Shown here: positions 1-7,360 of the stretch, piece after piece | Position numbering within the stretch: the stretch's first letter is position 1 | Layout of the letters: the number at the start of each line of letters is the position of its first letter | From: Nocardioidaceae bacterium UBA4001 | GTDB lineage: Bacteria; Actinomycetota; Actinomycetes; Propionibacteriales; Nocardioidaceae | NCBI GenBank assembly: GCA_002384855.1 | Contig: DGBP01000078.1 | Span: 1 to 24,674, forward strand | Direction of reading: 5' to 3' | Length of the DNA stretch: 24,674 nt | Position numbers and translations under genes: made by a program | Notes under the pieces: generated by a model | Told to the model about the DNA's origin: nothing | Seen by the model: only the letters and a program-made list of their open reading frames with translations | Databases searched by the model: none

Positions 1-132
1 ATCCGGCCGGATCCCACGCCTGAAAGCATTTTGATTTGATCCACCCTCCAAGAACCCTCCACATTGGGTGCGGAAACGTCGCTCCCCGCCTCGTTCGAGT
101 GAGCCGGCCCCGACTGCTGCCGGTGCTTTCCG

Positions 133-390
133 ATGCCTGCGGTGTCGGACGTGCACCTGAAGTGCATGAGCACCCATCACCTCGACGGTCTCGACCAGCT
201 CATCAGCATCGACGAGCTCTCCGACTACCTCGGCGTGCCCGTCAAGACGATCTACGACTGGCGCCTGACTGGCCACGGCCCCTGCGCGATCCGTGTCGGT
301 CGGCACTTGAAGTACGCGATCTCGGACGTTCGCGAATGGCTGGCGAGCCAGCGCGAGAGCGTGCCGGGACGGGCTGGCTCCGGGAAATGA
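133..390 (+). CDS. Excisionase-like helix-turn-helix DNA-binding protein
   Basis: This 85-residue protein probably acts as a recombination directionality factor (Xis) or regulator for the integrase gene that begins 3 nt downstream. Residues about 24-75 match the MerR-like/excisionase HTH pattern: SIDELSDYLGVPVKTIYDW, then a basic RVGRHLKY stretch and a closing DVREWL. This is the usual HTH_17 layout for a winged helix that bends DNA. Two in-frame ATGs are possible, at 133 and 166. Neither has a clear Shine-Dalgarno sequence, and the HTH is intact with either. The immediate xis-int arrangement is typical of actinobacterial integrative elements. Assignment as a true Xis rather than a general HTH regulator rests on this position. 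Confidence 0.75.
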   Translation: MPAVSDVHLKCMSTHHLDGLDQLISIDELSDYLGVPVKTIYDWRLTGHGPCAIRVGRHLKYAISDVREWLASQRESVPGRAGSGK

Positions 391-393
391 CCA

Positions 394-1593
394 ATGGCTA
401 GGCCGCGCACGCCGATCGGAACCTTCGGCGACATCGACTTCACGACGCTCGGGGTCGGGCGGGTAAGAGCGCGGACCCGGGTTCGCGACTTCGACGGCCA
501 GGTGCGTCGCGTAGAGGCGACGGCCTCGAGCAGGAAACTCGCTGAGCACCGGCTCAAGGAGAAGCTCGCGCAGAGGGCGACGCACGCCGGCGGCAGTCGC
601 CAACTGACACCCGACAGCTCGTTCAAGGAGCTCGTCGAGGTCTGGCTCGCCGACTTGGATCTCGAAGGTGGGTTAGCGCCGAGCACTAGGGCACTCTACG
701 AACGCAACATGCGCCAACTGGTGATGCCGGCGTTCGAGCACTACACCCTGCGTGAGGTCACGATCGGCCGGATCGAGCCGTTCCTCAAGTCGTTGGCCGC
801 GAACAAGAGCTACAGCTATGCGAAGCAAGCGAAGACAGTCTTGAACCTCGCACTGGGGCTGGCCGCCCGTTACGAGGCGATTCCGAAGAACCCGGTCCGA
901 GAGGCGAAGCGGATGAAGAAGCCTCCGTCTGAGGCAGTCTCGCTCACGCACGACCAGGTCGAGGCGATCCGGGCGGCGGCCCGGGCCTGGCGTCGTGGTC
1001 CGGGTGTTCCGGGCCCGCCGCCTGATGGTCAGCTCGAGCAGATCATCGAAGTCATGCTGGGCACGTCCGCCCGCATCGGTGAAGTGCTCGCCATCCGGAA
1101 GTGCGACGTCGACGTCACTCGCACGCCTTCGACGGTCCTCATCTGCGGCACCATCGTCTCTCCGAAGGGACGGCCGACCGCGCGCCAGGCGCACCCGAAG
1201 ACGACCTCGTCGACCAGGCTGGTTTCGGTCCCGAGCTTCACGGCGGCTGTTCTGCGGGATCGTCTCGTCATCCTTGCTGACGAACGGCCCGACCACCTTC
1301 TCTTCTTCAGCCGCAACCGCACGCCTCTGACGACGAACAACGTGCGACGGCGGCTGCGTAGCGTCCTGAGCGATGTTGGCATCACGGGCGTGACGCCGCA
1401 CGCCTTCCGCCGTACCGTCGCCACAGTCGTCGATCGCGCTGGCGGAGCGGAGTTGGCTGCGGAGATGCTCGGCCACAGCTCGTCGGAGATCACGAAGAAG
1501 CACTACATCGAGCCTGACCGGACGGTGAATCCGTTGACCGCGGAGATTCTCGAATCCCTTACGCCCCGCCGACGCGTAGACGAAGGCGAGTAG
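394..1593 (+). CDS. Site-specific tyrosine recombinase (integrase)
   Basis: A full-length 399-residue phage/ICE-type integrase that would catalyse integration and excision of the element carrying it. The N-terminal part (to about residue 60) resembles an arm-type DNA-binding region. Residues about 70-165 form the core-binding SAM-like domain, and about 180-390 the catalytic domain. Catalytic residues are visible: the first Arg in SARIGEVLAI, HAFR for the H-x-x-R box, GHSS for the second His, and the nucleophilic Tyr in KKHYIE. The gene follows the HTH gene by 3 nt and converges with the leftward operon that ends at 1633. No tRNA gene or clear att repeat was found beside it. It appears intact and is the most likely driver of mobility for the left part of the island. 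Confidence 0.93.
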   Translation: MARPRTPIGTFGDIDFTTLGVGRVRARTRVRDFDGQVRRVEATASSRKLAEHRLKEKLAQRATHAGGSRQLTPDSSFKELVEVWLADLDLEGGLAPSTRALYERNMRQLVMPAFEHYTLREVTIGRIEPFLKSLAANKSYSYAKQAKTVLNLALGLAARYEAIPKNPVREAKRMKKPPSEAVSLTHDQVEAIRAAARAWRRGPGVPGPPPDGQLEQIIEVMLGTSARIGEVLAIRKCDVDVTRTPSTVLICGTIVSPKGRPTARQAHPKTTSSTRLVSVPSFTAAVLRDRLVILADERPDHLLFFSRNRTPLTTNNVRRRLRSVLSDVGITGVTPHAFRRTVATVVDRAGGAELAAEMLGHSSSEITKKHYIEPDRTVNPLTAEILESLTPRRRVDEGE

Positions 1594-1632
1594 TGGTTCT
1601 TGGTGGCCAGCGGCTGCGCCGGAGAAGTCGGC

Positions 1633-2271
1633 TCACATTCTGGAAACGTCGGGTGCGTTCCGCTTGGGCGGCCGGTGGATGAGCGCGGCATGGAGATCTG
1701 ATCGGCTCGCGCCCGGCGATGGCACCAGAGGCTCTTTGGCGGGTCGCAGATGTTCACGCGCGATCCTGATGACGTCGAGGTCCGCTGCGCTGGCGACGGG
1801 CACGAAGCGTTCACGGACCGGGTGGACCAAGCGCCCGTCGCCGCTGACCAGTCGTGGGACGGTCACGCGCTTGACGAACGCGCCTCGCTCGACTCCGGAT
1901 TCGAGGATGTCGGTGATGCGAGCGTCGACTCGGCGGAACAGTGTCTGGAAGCCGCCGAGCATCCTCGGCTCGATCACGGTGTCGGGAGCGAGCGCCTTCA
2001 GGCGACTGACAGCGTTGGCGGCCTCGCCCCCGGCGGCCGTGCCGTTGCCGAGCCGTCCTCCGATGTTGCGCAGTTCGCGCTGGATGCGCGAGTAGGTGTC
2101 TGCGCGGGCGCTCCATTGGCGAGCAAGGTGCGGGTCGATCCGCTCTGCGTACGGCACGAGTCCAGCGCTGAGCAGTCGCTGCGAGTCGACGACCAGGCGC
2201 AGGTTCATCGCGTCGGGGAAAGTTTCCAGCCTCACGAGGAGGTTGTGCTCGGCCTGCAGCACCCCGAGCAC
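1633..2271 (-). CDS. Unknown protein of the mobile-element operon; 5' end uncertain
   Basis: I do not recognise this family. From the GTG at 2271 it gives 212 residues rich in Arg, Ala and Leu, with no membrane segment or obvious catalytic motif. The reading frame stays open upstream to a stop at 2512-2514. Translation from about 2445 to 2272 looks protein-like (NTPGWEHIAGC, DRLGWAALATALDV, QTGWRPRTKPIGG), yet that stretch has no ATG, GTG or TTG. The gene therefore either starts at GTG 2271, uses a rare start, or is joined to the upstream gene by a frameshift near 2430. It is last in the leftward operon and converges on the integrase gene. Confidence 0.55.
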   Translation of the reverse strand: MLGVLQAEHNLLVRLETFPDAMNLRLVVDSQRLLSAGLVPYAERIDPHLARQWSARADTYSRIQRELRNIGGRLGNGTAAGGEAANAVSRLKALAPDTVIEPRMLGGFQTLFRRVDARITDILESGVERGAFVKRVTVPRLVSGDGRLVHPVRERFVPVASAADLDVIRIAREHLRPAKEPLVPSPGASRSDLHAALIHRPPKRNAPDVSRM

Positions 2272-2428
2272 GCCCGGCTTTGCTGGGCCTCCGATCGGCT
2301 TGGTCCGCGGGCGCCAACCGGTCTGGTCGACGCTGTAGTCGGGCTGCCCGAGGCTGACATCCAGGGCCGTGGCCAGCGCCGCCCAGCCGAGCCGATCGCA
2401 CCCGGCGATGTGCTCCCACCCTGGGGTG

Positions 2429-2782
2429 TTACGATACCCGGCGGTCGAGTACGACGAGTGCCTGGCTGATCGCCGCCACGTCTCCTGCGATCGTTCGCGC
2501 CTGTGCTGCGGTCAGGTGGATCGCCTGGTCGGGCGCCGTGTCGTGCTCTGCCAGTGCGGCAGCGCGGGCAGCGAGGCGCCAGTGCTCGACGACGCTGTTC
2601 AGGCTAGGAGTCGTGAACTCTGGGCTTGAGGCCGGTCGTGTCGTCGCCTGATCTCGAGCGGACTCCAAGTCGAGCAGGACGCGCTCGTACGCGGAGGATG
2701 CATCGAGGGTCAGCGCTCGGTCGGCGAGTGCCGCGACGTAGGACCTCGCCTGAGCGAGCGTCTGCGCGTGGGGGAGAAGCAT
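2429..2782 (-). CDS. Hypothetical protein, alanine-rich helical
   Basis: A 117-residue protein of unrecognised family. The ATG at 2782 is chosen because AAGGAGG lies a few bases before it. A longer in-frame extension up to 3316 is out-of-frame translation of the neighbouring DUF4913-like gene. The sequence is dominated by Ala, Leu, Arg and Asp in helix-forming stretches (ARSYVAALADRALTL, AARAAALAEHD) with no Cys pairs or hydrophobic span, so a soluble helical protein is likely. It lies 119 nt downstream of the DUF4913-like gene and its stop abuts the open frame of the next gene. A frameshift joining the two is possible. The operon position suggests a plasmid/ICE accessory role, but no function can be assigned. 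Confidence 0.6.
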   Translation of the reverse strand: MLLPHAQTLAQARSYVAALADRALTLDASSAYERVLLDLESARDQATTRPASSPEFTTPSLNSVVEHWRLAARAAALAEHDTAPDQAIHLTAAQARTIAGDVAAISQALVVLDRRVS

Positions 2783-2901
2783 CTTCCCTCCTTCTCTGAG
2801 TCGGATCTCGACCGTGATCCGGAAGTCGTCGCCTGGCCGTCGCTGCTCTGACTTCTGTGGATGAGCCCGCTCACGGGCTGGCCAAGGCGTCTTCCCTGGG
2901 C

Positions 2902-3438
2902 TCAGCCGATGAGCTGCTGACCGGCGATCGCCGCGATCTGGCGCCGACGCAGGACGTCCTCGCGCACGAAGTCCGCGAAGTCCTCGTTCCGATTCCGGAT
3001 CTCGATCTCGGCGCCTGCCTGGGGCGCTGACTCGCCTGGCCACGTCGTCTGCCGCGTGGGCCGATCGCGATCGAGGCGCGTGCCGCAGATCGAGACCCAG
3101 TCCCTTAGGCGGCAGCGGGCATCGGAGAAGTCGCGCATCCATGCGATCGGAGCCGACGGTGACGCTGACTGTTGGTAGCAGCTCAGCCAGTGGCAGTGGA
3201 GCGCGGAGAGTTCCCAGACGAGCTCGTCGTGGCGGTGCCAGTACGGCGGCACGATGTTGGGCGGGAGACCGAAGGTGCTCTTGAGCCACTTCACCCAGTG
3301 GTCGAGGTCGTGCCACTCGATCTCGGCCTGCTCGGCGTCGAGGAGGTTCCAGTTGATCGGGGCCGGTGGGCGTTCAAGCAGGTCGGTCACGCTGCGGTAG
3401 GCGTCACCCTTGTCGGGCTCGTCCGGGAACGGACTCAT
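2902..3438 (-). CDS. DUF4913-like protein
   Basis: This 178-residue protein resembles the DUF4913 family often found on actinobacterial plasmids and integrative elements. The recognisable part is residues about 40-125: a Trp-rich opening (WHDLDHWVKWLKSTFGL), then PPYWHRHDELVWELSALHCHW, which fits the family pattern of Pro-aromatic-Trp-x-His followed by a helix and a Trp, and then the DARCRLRDWV helix. The function of the family is not established. The gene starts 12 nt after the ssb stop, so the two are probably co-transcribed. The family name is from memory of the pattern and was not searched. Confidence 0.68.
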   Translation of the reverse strand: MSPFPDEPDKGDAYRSVTDLLERPPAPINWNLLDAEQAEIEWHDLDHWVKWLKSTFGLPPNIVPPYWHRHDELVWELSALHCHWLSCYQQSASPSAPIAWMRDFSDARCRLRDWVSICGTRLDRDRPTRQTTWPGESAPQAGAEIEIRNRNEDFADFVREDVLRRRQIAAIAGQQLIG

Positions 3439-3450
3439 CGCGGGACTCGG

Positions 3451-3864
3451 TCAGAGGCCGACGGCGGGTGGCTGCGGCACAGCGGCCAGTGGGCGGCCGG
3501 CAGCGTGACGGCCGCGCTGGACGACGTAGTCGGTCTTGTTGGCGTTGTGGCCGATCTTGCGGGCGACGAACTGCTCCTTGATGACGCTGCCCTCGCGACC
3601 GTCGACCTCGTACTCGTGGACGTAGCCGCTGGCAACGAAGGAGTCGCCCTTGCGGAACCGGGCGTAGGTCTCGCGGGCGGTGCTCTCGAAGGCGACCACG
3701 TCGTGAAAGGTGGGGTCGAGCTTCGTGAAGCTGCCGTCGACTTCCTTGCGCCATTGTTCGACGCCGACGCGCATACGGCAGCACTCGGCGCCGGCCTTGG
3801 TGAAGTGCAGTTCGGGTGCTGAGGCGATGAAGCCGACCAGGCTCATCTGGGTGGGGATGGGCAT
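3451..3864 (-). CDS. ssb: Single-stranded DNA-binding protein (plasmid/ICE type)
   Basis: A 137-residue SSB that would coat single-stranded DNA during replication or transfer of the element. The OB fold spans residues about 5-110: SLVGFIASAPELHFTKAG at the start, FHDVVAFESTARETYARFRKGD in the middle, and the ending strand KEQFVARKIGHNANKTDY. The usual acidic C-terminal tip (DDDIPF-like) is absent. The tail is instead short and Pro/Ala-rich, as in several plasmid-borne actinobacterial SSBs, so interaction with host replication partners may differ. The ATG at 3864 is preceded by AAGGGAAG at suitable spacing. It is first in the leftward operon. Together with the integrase it points to an integrative conjugative or mobilizable element. 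Confidence 0.85.
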   Translation of the reverse strand: MPIPTQMSLVGFIASAPELHFTKAGAECCRMRVGVEQWRKEVDGSFTKLDPTFHDVVAFESTARETYARFRKGDSFVASGYVHEYEVDGREGSVIKEQFVARKIGHNANKTDYVVQRGRHAAGRPLAAVPQPPAVGL

Positions 3865-4010
3865 CGACTCTTCCCTTGCTCTGGCGGACTCCCGGTGAGT
3901 GCCGCGATCAGTTCATAGGTGCGGAGGGCTAACCAGTCGTGCGTACGTCGCGGCTGGCGAGGCCGTTCGAAATCGGCACGACGAGGTCGCGGATGTCCTA
4001 GGGTCGAGCG
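3865..4010 (+). promoter_or_regulatory. Divergent promoter region; likely leaderless start for ABC-3C gene
   Basis: This gap separates the leftward ssb operon from the rightward ABC-3C genes. A TAGGGT hexamer at 3999-4004 lies 6 nt before the GTG at 4011. That is where an actinobacterial -10 element (TAnnnT) sits for a transcript starting at the first base of the start codon. No convincing -35 or Shine-Dalgarno sequence is visible. A leaderless mRNA is inferred. Confidence 0.45.
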
Positions 4011-5225
4011 GTGGTTGTTGGGAGCGACACGTCGGCGGCTGGCTCGATGCTTGGGTACCTTGCCCAGGTCGAATACGCCCTCTTGAGAGCCGTCGACTGC
4101 CTGCTTGCGGGTGAGGTCAACATGTCAGTCTCAATTGAGATCGAGGATGATTTCTCGCTCGACCCAGGGGACCTGTCGCGGCCTGAGTGGTGGCAAACGA
4201 AGCATTCCGTCGACGCATCACGGACAATCTCGGACTCAGATCCCGAGTTTTGGAAGGCACTCGGGGCGTGGCTTCGGCACCGACGCGCTGAGCACCCGAC
4301 GAAGTTCTATTTCTTGACGACCGCACAACCTGCGAAGGGGAGCGCGTACGAGTGCTTGGGTAGCCGCGATCGTGGCGAGGAAACCGCGGTTGCGCGGCTC
4401 GAGGCTGCACTTGAGAAATCCAAGTCCGAAACCCTCGCGAAGCACGCGCAGGCATGGTCGGTCCTCCCGCACACAGAGAAGATCGATTTCCTCGCCGCCG
4501 TTGAGGTGGTTCACTCGGCGCCCCAGGCAGATGAGTTCGAACAGCATCTCGCTACGCGGCTGCGACCGTTCTTCGGGCCGAAGTTCGTTGGTGCAGGCGC
4601 GCAGGCTATCCGCGGCTGGTGGGTACGCCGCGTTCAGGGCCACCTGATCAGTTTCTGGAAGGGGGACTCGGCGCCAATCGACCTGCTCGAGCTCGAAGAA
4701 GCGATTGGAACCACGCGAGACCGATTGCGGGATGACGATCTTCCGGTGCGCTACGACGTGACCGCTGTGCCGCCCTCCGGTGATGAGCCGGTCTTCGTGA
4801 AGCAACTCAGAATGATCGCACTTCACGACCAGCGGATTGCGATCGCGATTCAAGACCACAATCGCGCCTTCTTCAATCGGTCGTACTGGCAGCGCGAATC
4901 CCTGCTCAGGGTCGGGGAGCTTGGCGCCTATGACGAACGTCTGAAGACGGCATGGAGGCGCCATTTCCTCCCTGACGCGGGTGGTGCCCCTGTAGACGAC
5001 GATGGTGCCTCGGCCGTAAATGCCGCCCGATCACGGTACATCCGGCTGGAGAGCAGCGACCTCCCGCGCATCCGAGGCAGTGTTCGCGAAGAGTTCATTG
5101 CCACGGGGTCACTTCACATCCTTGCCGACCGTCTGGAGGTCGGATGGCATCCGGATTGGATCGAACAACTGCAGGCTCTTCTGAGCGCGGATGAAGATCC
5201 CGAGTCGGGCGAGGGTGCCGCATGA
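4011..5225 (+). CDS. ABC-three-component system effector protein (nuclease-like N-terminus, ABC-3C C-terminal domain)
   Basis: A 404-residue protein resembling the effector subunit of ABC-3C conflict systems, which are proposed anti-phage or anti-plasmid systems with effector, middle component and SMC/Rad50-like ATPase. The N-terminus has the family opening SMLGYLAQVEYALL, then IEIEDDF (about 42-48) and WWQTKHS (about 60-66). This is an E-D...QxK arrangement as in Cap4/DUF4297-type dsDNA nuclease domains, followed by PEFWKALGAWL. The C-terminal half (about 255-395) carries the QLRMIALHDQRIAIAIQDHN and YWQRESLLRVGEL signature of the ABC-3C C-terminal domain. The middle-component gene overlaps it by 4 nt. 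Composition is visibly less GC-rich than the chromosome-like right half of the window, consistent with transfer. The family match is from motif memory. Confidence 0.75.
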   Translation: MVVGSDTSAAGSMLGYLAQVEYALLRAVDCLLAGEVNMSVSIEIEDDFSLDPGDLSRPEWWQTKHSVDASRTISDSDPEFWKALGAWLRHRRAEHPTKFYFLTTAQPAKGSAYECLGSRDRGEETAVARLEAALEKSKSETLAKHAQAWSVLPHTEKIDFLAAVEVVHSAPQADEFEQHLATRLRPFFGPKFVGAGAQAIRGWWVRRVQGHLISFWKGDSAPIDLLELEEAIGTTRDRLRDDDLPVRYDVTAVPPSGDEPVFVKQLRMIALHDQRIAIAIQDHNRAFFNRSYWQRESLLRVGELGAYDERLKTAWRRHFLPDAGGAPVDDDGASAVNAARSRYIRLESSDLPRIRGSVREEFIATGSLHILADRLEVGWHPDWIEQLQALLSADEDPESGEGAA

Positions 5226-5722
5226 CGAATGATGTCCACTTGCCGACTACCCCCGACGGATTCACTGAAGAGTTTGCGCTCTTCAATCCTGTGTTCCTCG
5301 GCTACATGATCAACCGCGCAGCGTATGGCTGGGGCAAGGTCCATGAGCCAGGCATGCCGGTCGCGTTGACCTACTTGGTCCTCCCGGTCGTGCTTCATGG
5401 GCCGACGCGGAGAGCGCTACCGTCGACAACTCGCAGCAACCTGCTGGTCTGGATGCAGGAGCATCCCGCCCATGTTTCGGCGTTCCCTGCACATGCGGTG
5501 AGTCTTAGCGCCCGAGTCTCTGAGGCGCTGATTGTGGCCACGTCGGCGGGACTTGTTGTCGCGCAAGACGGTCTCCTGAGGCGGGGTAGGGCTCGTCGGA
5601 TGCCGGACGGGATGTCGGAGGAAGTTCGCGACTGCTTTGCCAAGGCCGAGTGGGTTGCTCGCTGGTTCGCACAGACGTCCCCTGCGTCGACTCTCTTCAC
5701 CTATTGGGGTGTCAAGCCGTGA
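5222..5722 (+). CDS. ABC-three-component system middle component
   Basis: This 166-residue protein matches the middle component that sits between effector and ATPase genes in ABC-3C loci. Visible family features are the opening FNPVFLGYMINRAAYGW, then ALTYLVLPVVLHGPTRRALP and the STRSNLLVWMQEHP segment. A later helix (VSEALIVATSAGLVV) precedes a short beta element. The family is thought to bridge effector and ATPase; its biochemistry is not well established. It overlaps the effector gene by 4 nt (ATGA), and its stop shares an A with the following ATG (TGATG), so all three genes of the locus were built as one translationally coupled operon. It appears complete. Confidence 0.72.
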   Translation: MTNDVHLPTTPDGFTEEFALFNPVFLGYMINRAAYGWGKVHEPGMPVALTYLVLPVVLHGPTRRALPSTTRSNLLVWMQEHPAHVSAFPAHAVSLSARVSEALIVATSAGLVVAQDGLLRRGRARRMPDGMSEEVRDCFAKAEWVARWFAQTSPASTLFTYWGVKP

Positions 5723-5805
5723 TGCAGATCCTCGAGATCTCGTTGTACAACAACGATGGAGAGAGGACCATGCAGGCATGGGGCGGCGGTCTCAAGTTCG
5801 GCTAA
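5722..5805 (+). pseudogene. Truncated N-terminal stub of ABC-3C ATPase
   Basis: The start ATG overlaps the middle-component stop, exactly where the ABC-3C ATPase gene begins in complete loci. The first residues, MQILEISLYNNDGER, match the expected opening of these SMC-like ATPases (K/R-ILE-SLY...GER). The frame then diverges and stops after 27 codons. None of the three forward frames downstream contains a Walker A (GxxxxGK[ST]) or other ATPase sequence. The break in homology lies at about 5767-5775. The ATPase therefore seems to have been deleted, leaving effector and middle component without their motor. The alternative that this is a genuine small protein is less likely given the ATPase-like start. 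Confidence 0.65.
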
Positions 5806-5823
5806 GAGCAGGGGCGCCAGACA

Positions 5824-6234
5824 ATGAGCTCACTACGGACGTCAGCGAGATTCGCGTGCACGATCGCACTCCTTGCAGCCATGGGCTGCGGTAGCCCAGA
5901 AACGATAGATCTTACTGGCCGGTGGATTCCTGAGTCGGTTCCCTCGGAGGAATGGGGACCCAATTTCCAGCCATCCAAGGCGGCAATCGAGTTCAACGAT
6001 GAAGGGCGCTGGAAAGCAAGCGACGGCTGCAATCAGCTTGAGGGCACATACACCGTCGACGGCGAAGACTTCCAGAGTCCCCCGTCAGGCAACTTTGCGG
6101 GCGTCGGCTGCGTCGGTGGGGAGGTCCCATACGACCGTCTCCTTCCCAAGGTCAGCTCCGTCAAGATGAGCGGCGAGAAACTCGAGTTCCTCGATGACTC
6201 CGGGAGTCTGCTTCTCCGCCTCGGGCCAGGCTGA
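5824..6234 (+). CDS. META/HslJ-like domain lipoprotein
   Basis: A 136-residue predicted exported lipoprotein. Residues 1-22 form a short basic n-region, a hydrophobic core and a plausible lipobox ending in AMGC (Cys22), so lipid attachment on the outer face of the membrane is expected. Residues about 28-134 fit a META/HslJ-like domain: LTGRWI, then IEFNDEGRWKASDGCNQLEGTY (the conserved G-x-x-x-x-DGCN turn), a second Cys in GVGC, and a closing LEFLDDSGSLLLRL strand pair. The role of this family is poorly known. It follows the ABC-3C stub by 18 nt with no clear RBS. Whether it is cargo of the same event or a pre-existing gene cannot be decided. Confidence 0.72.
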   Translation: MSSLRTSARFACTIALLAAMGCGSPETIDLTGRWIPESVPSEEWGPNFQPSKAAIEFNDEGRWKASDGCNQLEGTYTVDGEDFQSPPSGNFAGVGCVGGEVPYDRLLPKVSSVKMSGEKLEFLDDSGSLLLRLGPG

Positions 6235-6349
6235 GAGTCTGGACCAACAAAGAGACGCGAATCGTTGGCGGACCGCGAACTTCAGGGGCCAAGTCGTCGC
6301 TGTCGGGCCAACTCAGTCCCGGATCCGCGAGTAGCGCGTGGGTCTTGAC
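6235..6349. other. Short non-coding stretch left of the IS
   Basis: I see no convincing gene here. The forward frames do not encode the missing N-terminal half of the protein that is cut at the other IS edge, so this is not the other side of a simple insertion. Confidence 0.5.
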
Positions 6350-6373
6350 TGAGACGCCCCGGCGAGTCCGGAG
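6350..6373 (+). repeat. IS terminal inverted repeat, left
   Basis: 24 bases starting TGAGACGCC and ending GTCCGGAG, the perfect reverse complement of 7707-7730. After one mismatch, three further bases (CCC) also agree. Confidence 0.93.
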
Positions 6374-6388
6374 ACCCGACTTGTTGAA

Positions 6389-7360
6389 TCAGCCTGCTTC
6401 TTGCAGGCCGTGTCTGTGAGCGTAGTGGAGCCGCTCGACCTCGGCGGGGGTGAAGTCGTCGAGCTCGTTGTGAGGGCGCTCGGTGTTGAACCACTCGACC
6501 CATTCGGCGGTGGCGAGCTCGACCTGGTCGACGTCGCGCCAGGGGCCCTGGCGGCGGATCAGCTCGGTCTTGAACGAGCCGACCGTGGTCTCGGCCATCG
6601 CGTTGTCCAGGGCGTCCCCCACTGACCCGACGGAGGGGTCGATGCCTTCCTCGACGAGGCGGCTGGTCAGCGCCACGGATGTGTATTGACTGCCGGCATC
6701 GCTGTGGCTGATCAGCCCGGTGAGGTCGGTGACCCCTTCGCGGGCGCGGGTGAACAGGGCGTGCTCGAGGGCGTCGAGAACGAGGTCGGTGGTCATCGAC
6801 CGCGCTGCCCGCCAGCCCACGATCCGCCGAGAGAACACGTCGACGACGAACGCGACGTAGACCATCCCGGTCCAGGTCGGCACGTAACTGAAGTCGGCCA
6901 CCCAGAGGCGATTCGGGGCCGGGGCCTAGAAGTTCCGGTCCACCAAATCTGGCCGCCGGTCATGGCCGGGGTCGGCGACGGTGGTCTTGTGCTTGGAGCC
7001 GTAGCGAGCGCCTTCCCAGCCCTGCTCGCGCATGATCCGCTCCACCGTGCACCGGGCGACGTTGTGGCCCTTGCCGCGGAGCCGCAGCCAGAGCTTGCGG
7101 GCACCGAGGGTCTGCACGAACTTCCCGGTCTTCTTGTCCTCCCGCATGCCGCGGATGATCTCGACCAGCTCCGCGTCGGCGACCTCCCGCTTCGTGGGCT
7201 GCTTGGCGACCCACTCGTAGTAGGTCGAGGGGCTGATCTTGATTCCGTGCTCGGACAGCACGGCGCACAGGGGCTCGACACCCCAGGTGAGCCCGGCCTC
7301 GCCGTCGAGGCCGGGCTCCTGGTGGTCCCTGTGCTCGGTGATGAAGCGGACTACCGTCTC
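6389..7360 (-). pseudogene. IS3-family transposase orfB, interrupted by an amber codon
   Basis: The DDE integrase-core half of the transposase. It lies in the -1 frame relative to orfA, as usual for IS3 elements where frameshifting makes the OrfAB fusion. The N-terminal HTH_21-like region is readable (LSEHGIKISPSTYYEWV, TLGARKLWLRLRGKG). The catalytic core shows all three acids: VADFSYV, SHSDAGSQYTS, and the Glu in NAMAETTVGSFKTE. A TAG at 6926-6928 falls between DLVDRNF and APAPNRLWVAD, where relatives read straight through, consistent with a single change such as CAG to TAG. Everything after it is intact, so the mutation looks recent or is read through at low level. Confidence 0.88.

Noticed and set aside
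1..132. Possible attachment site or tRNA 3' end at the left edge
   Set aside because: No tRNA arms and no matching repeat near 1594-1632 or 10030-10110 could be found by eye.
3172..3822. Plus-strand ORF (216 codons) across the ssb/DUF4913-like region
   Set aside because: Antisense to two genes with recognised domains and good spacing; the translation is Val/Gly/Ala-rich without motifs.
4236..4964. Minus-strand ORF (242 codons) opposite the ABC-3C effector
   Set aside because: It is the antisense shadow of a gene whose family motifs span the whole length.
5785..5822. T-arm-like sequence (AAGTTCGGCT) suggesting a tRNA fragment or attachment site
   Set aside because: The flanks do not form the 5-bp T stem and no acceptor or anticodon arm is present.
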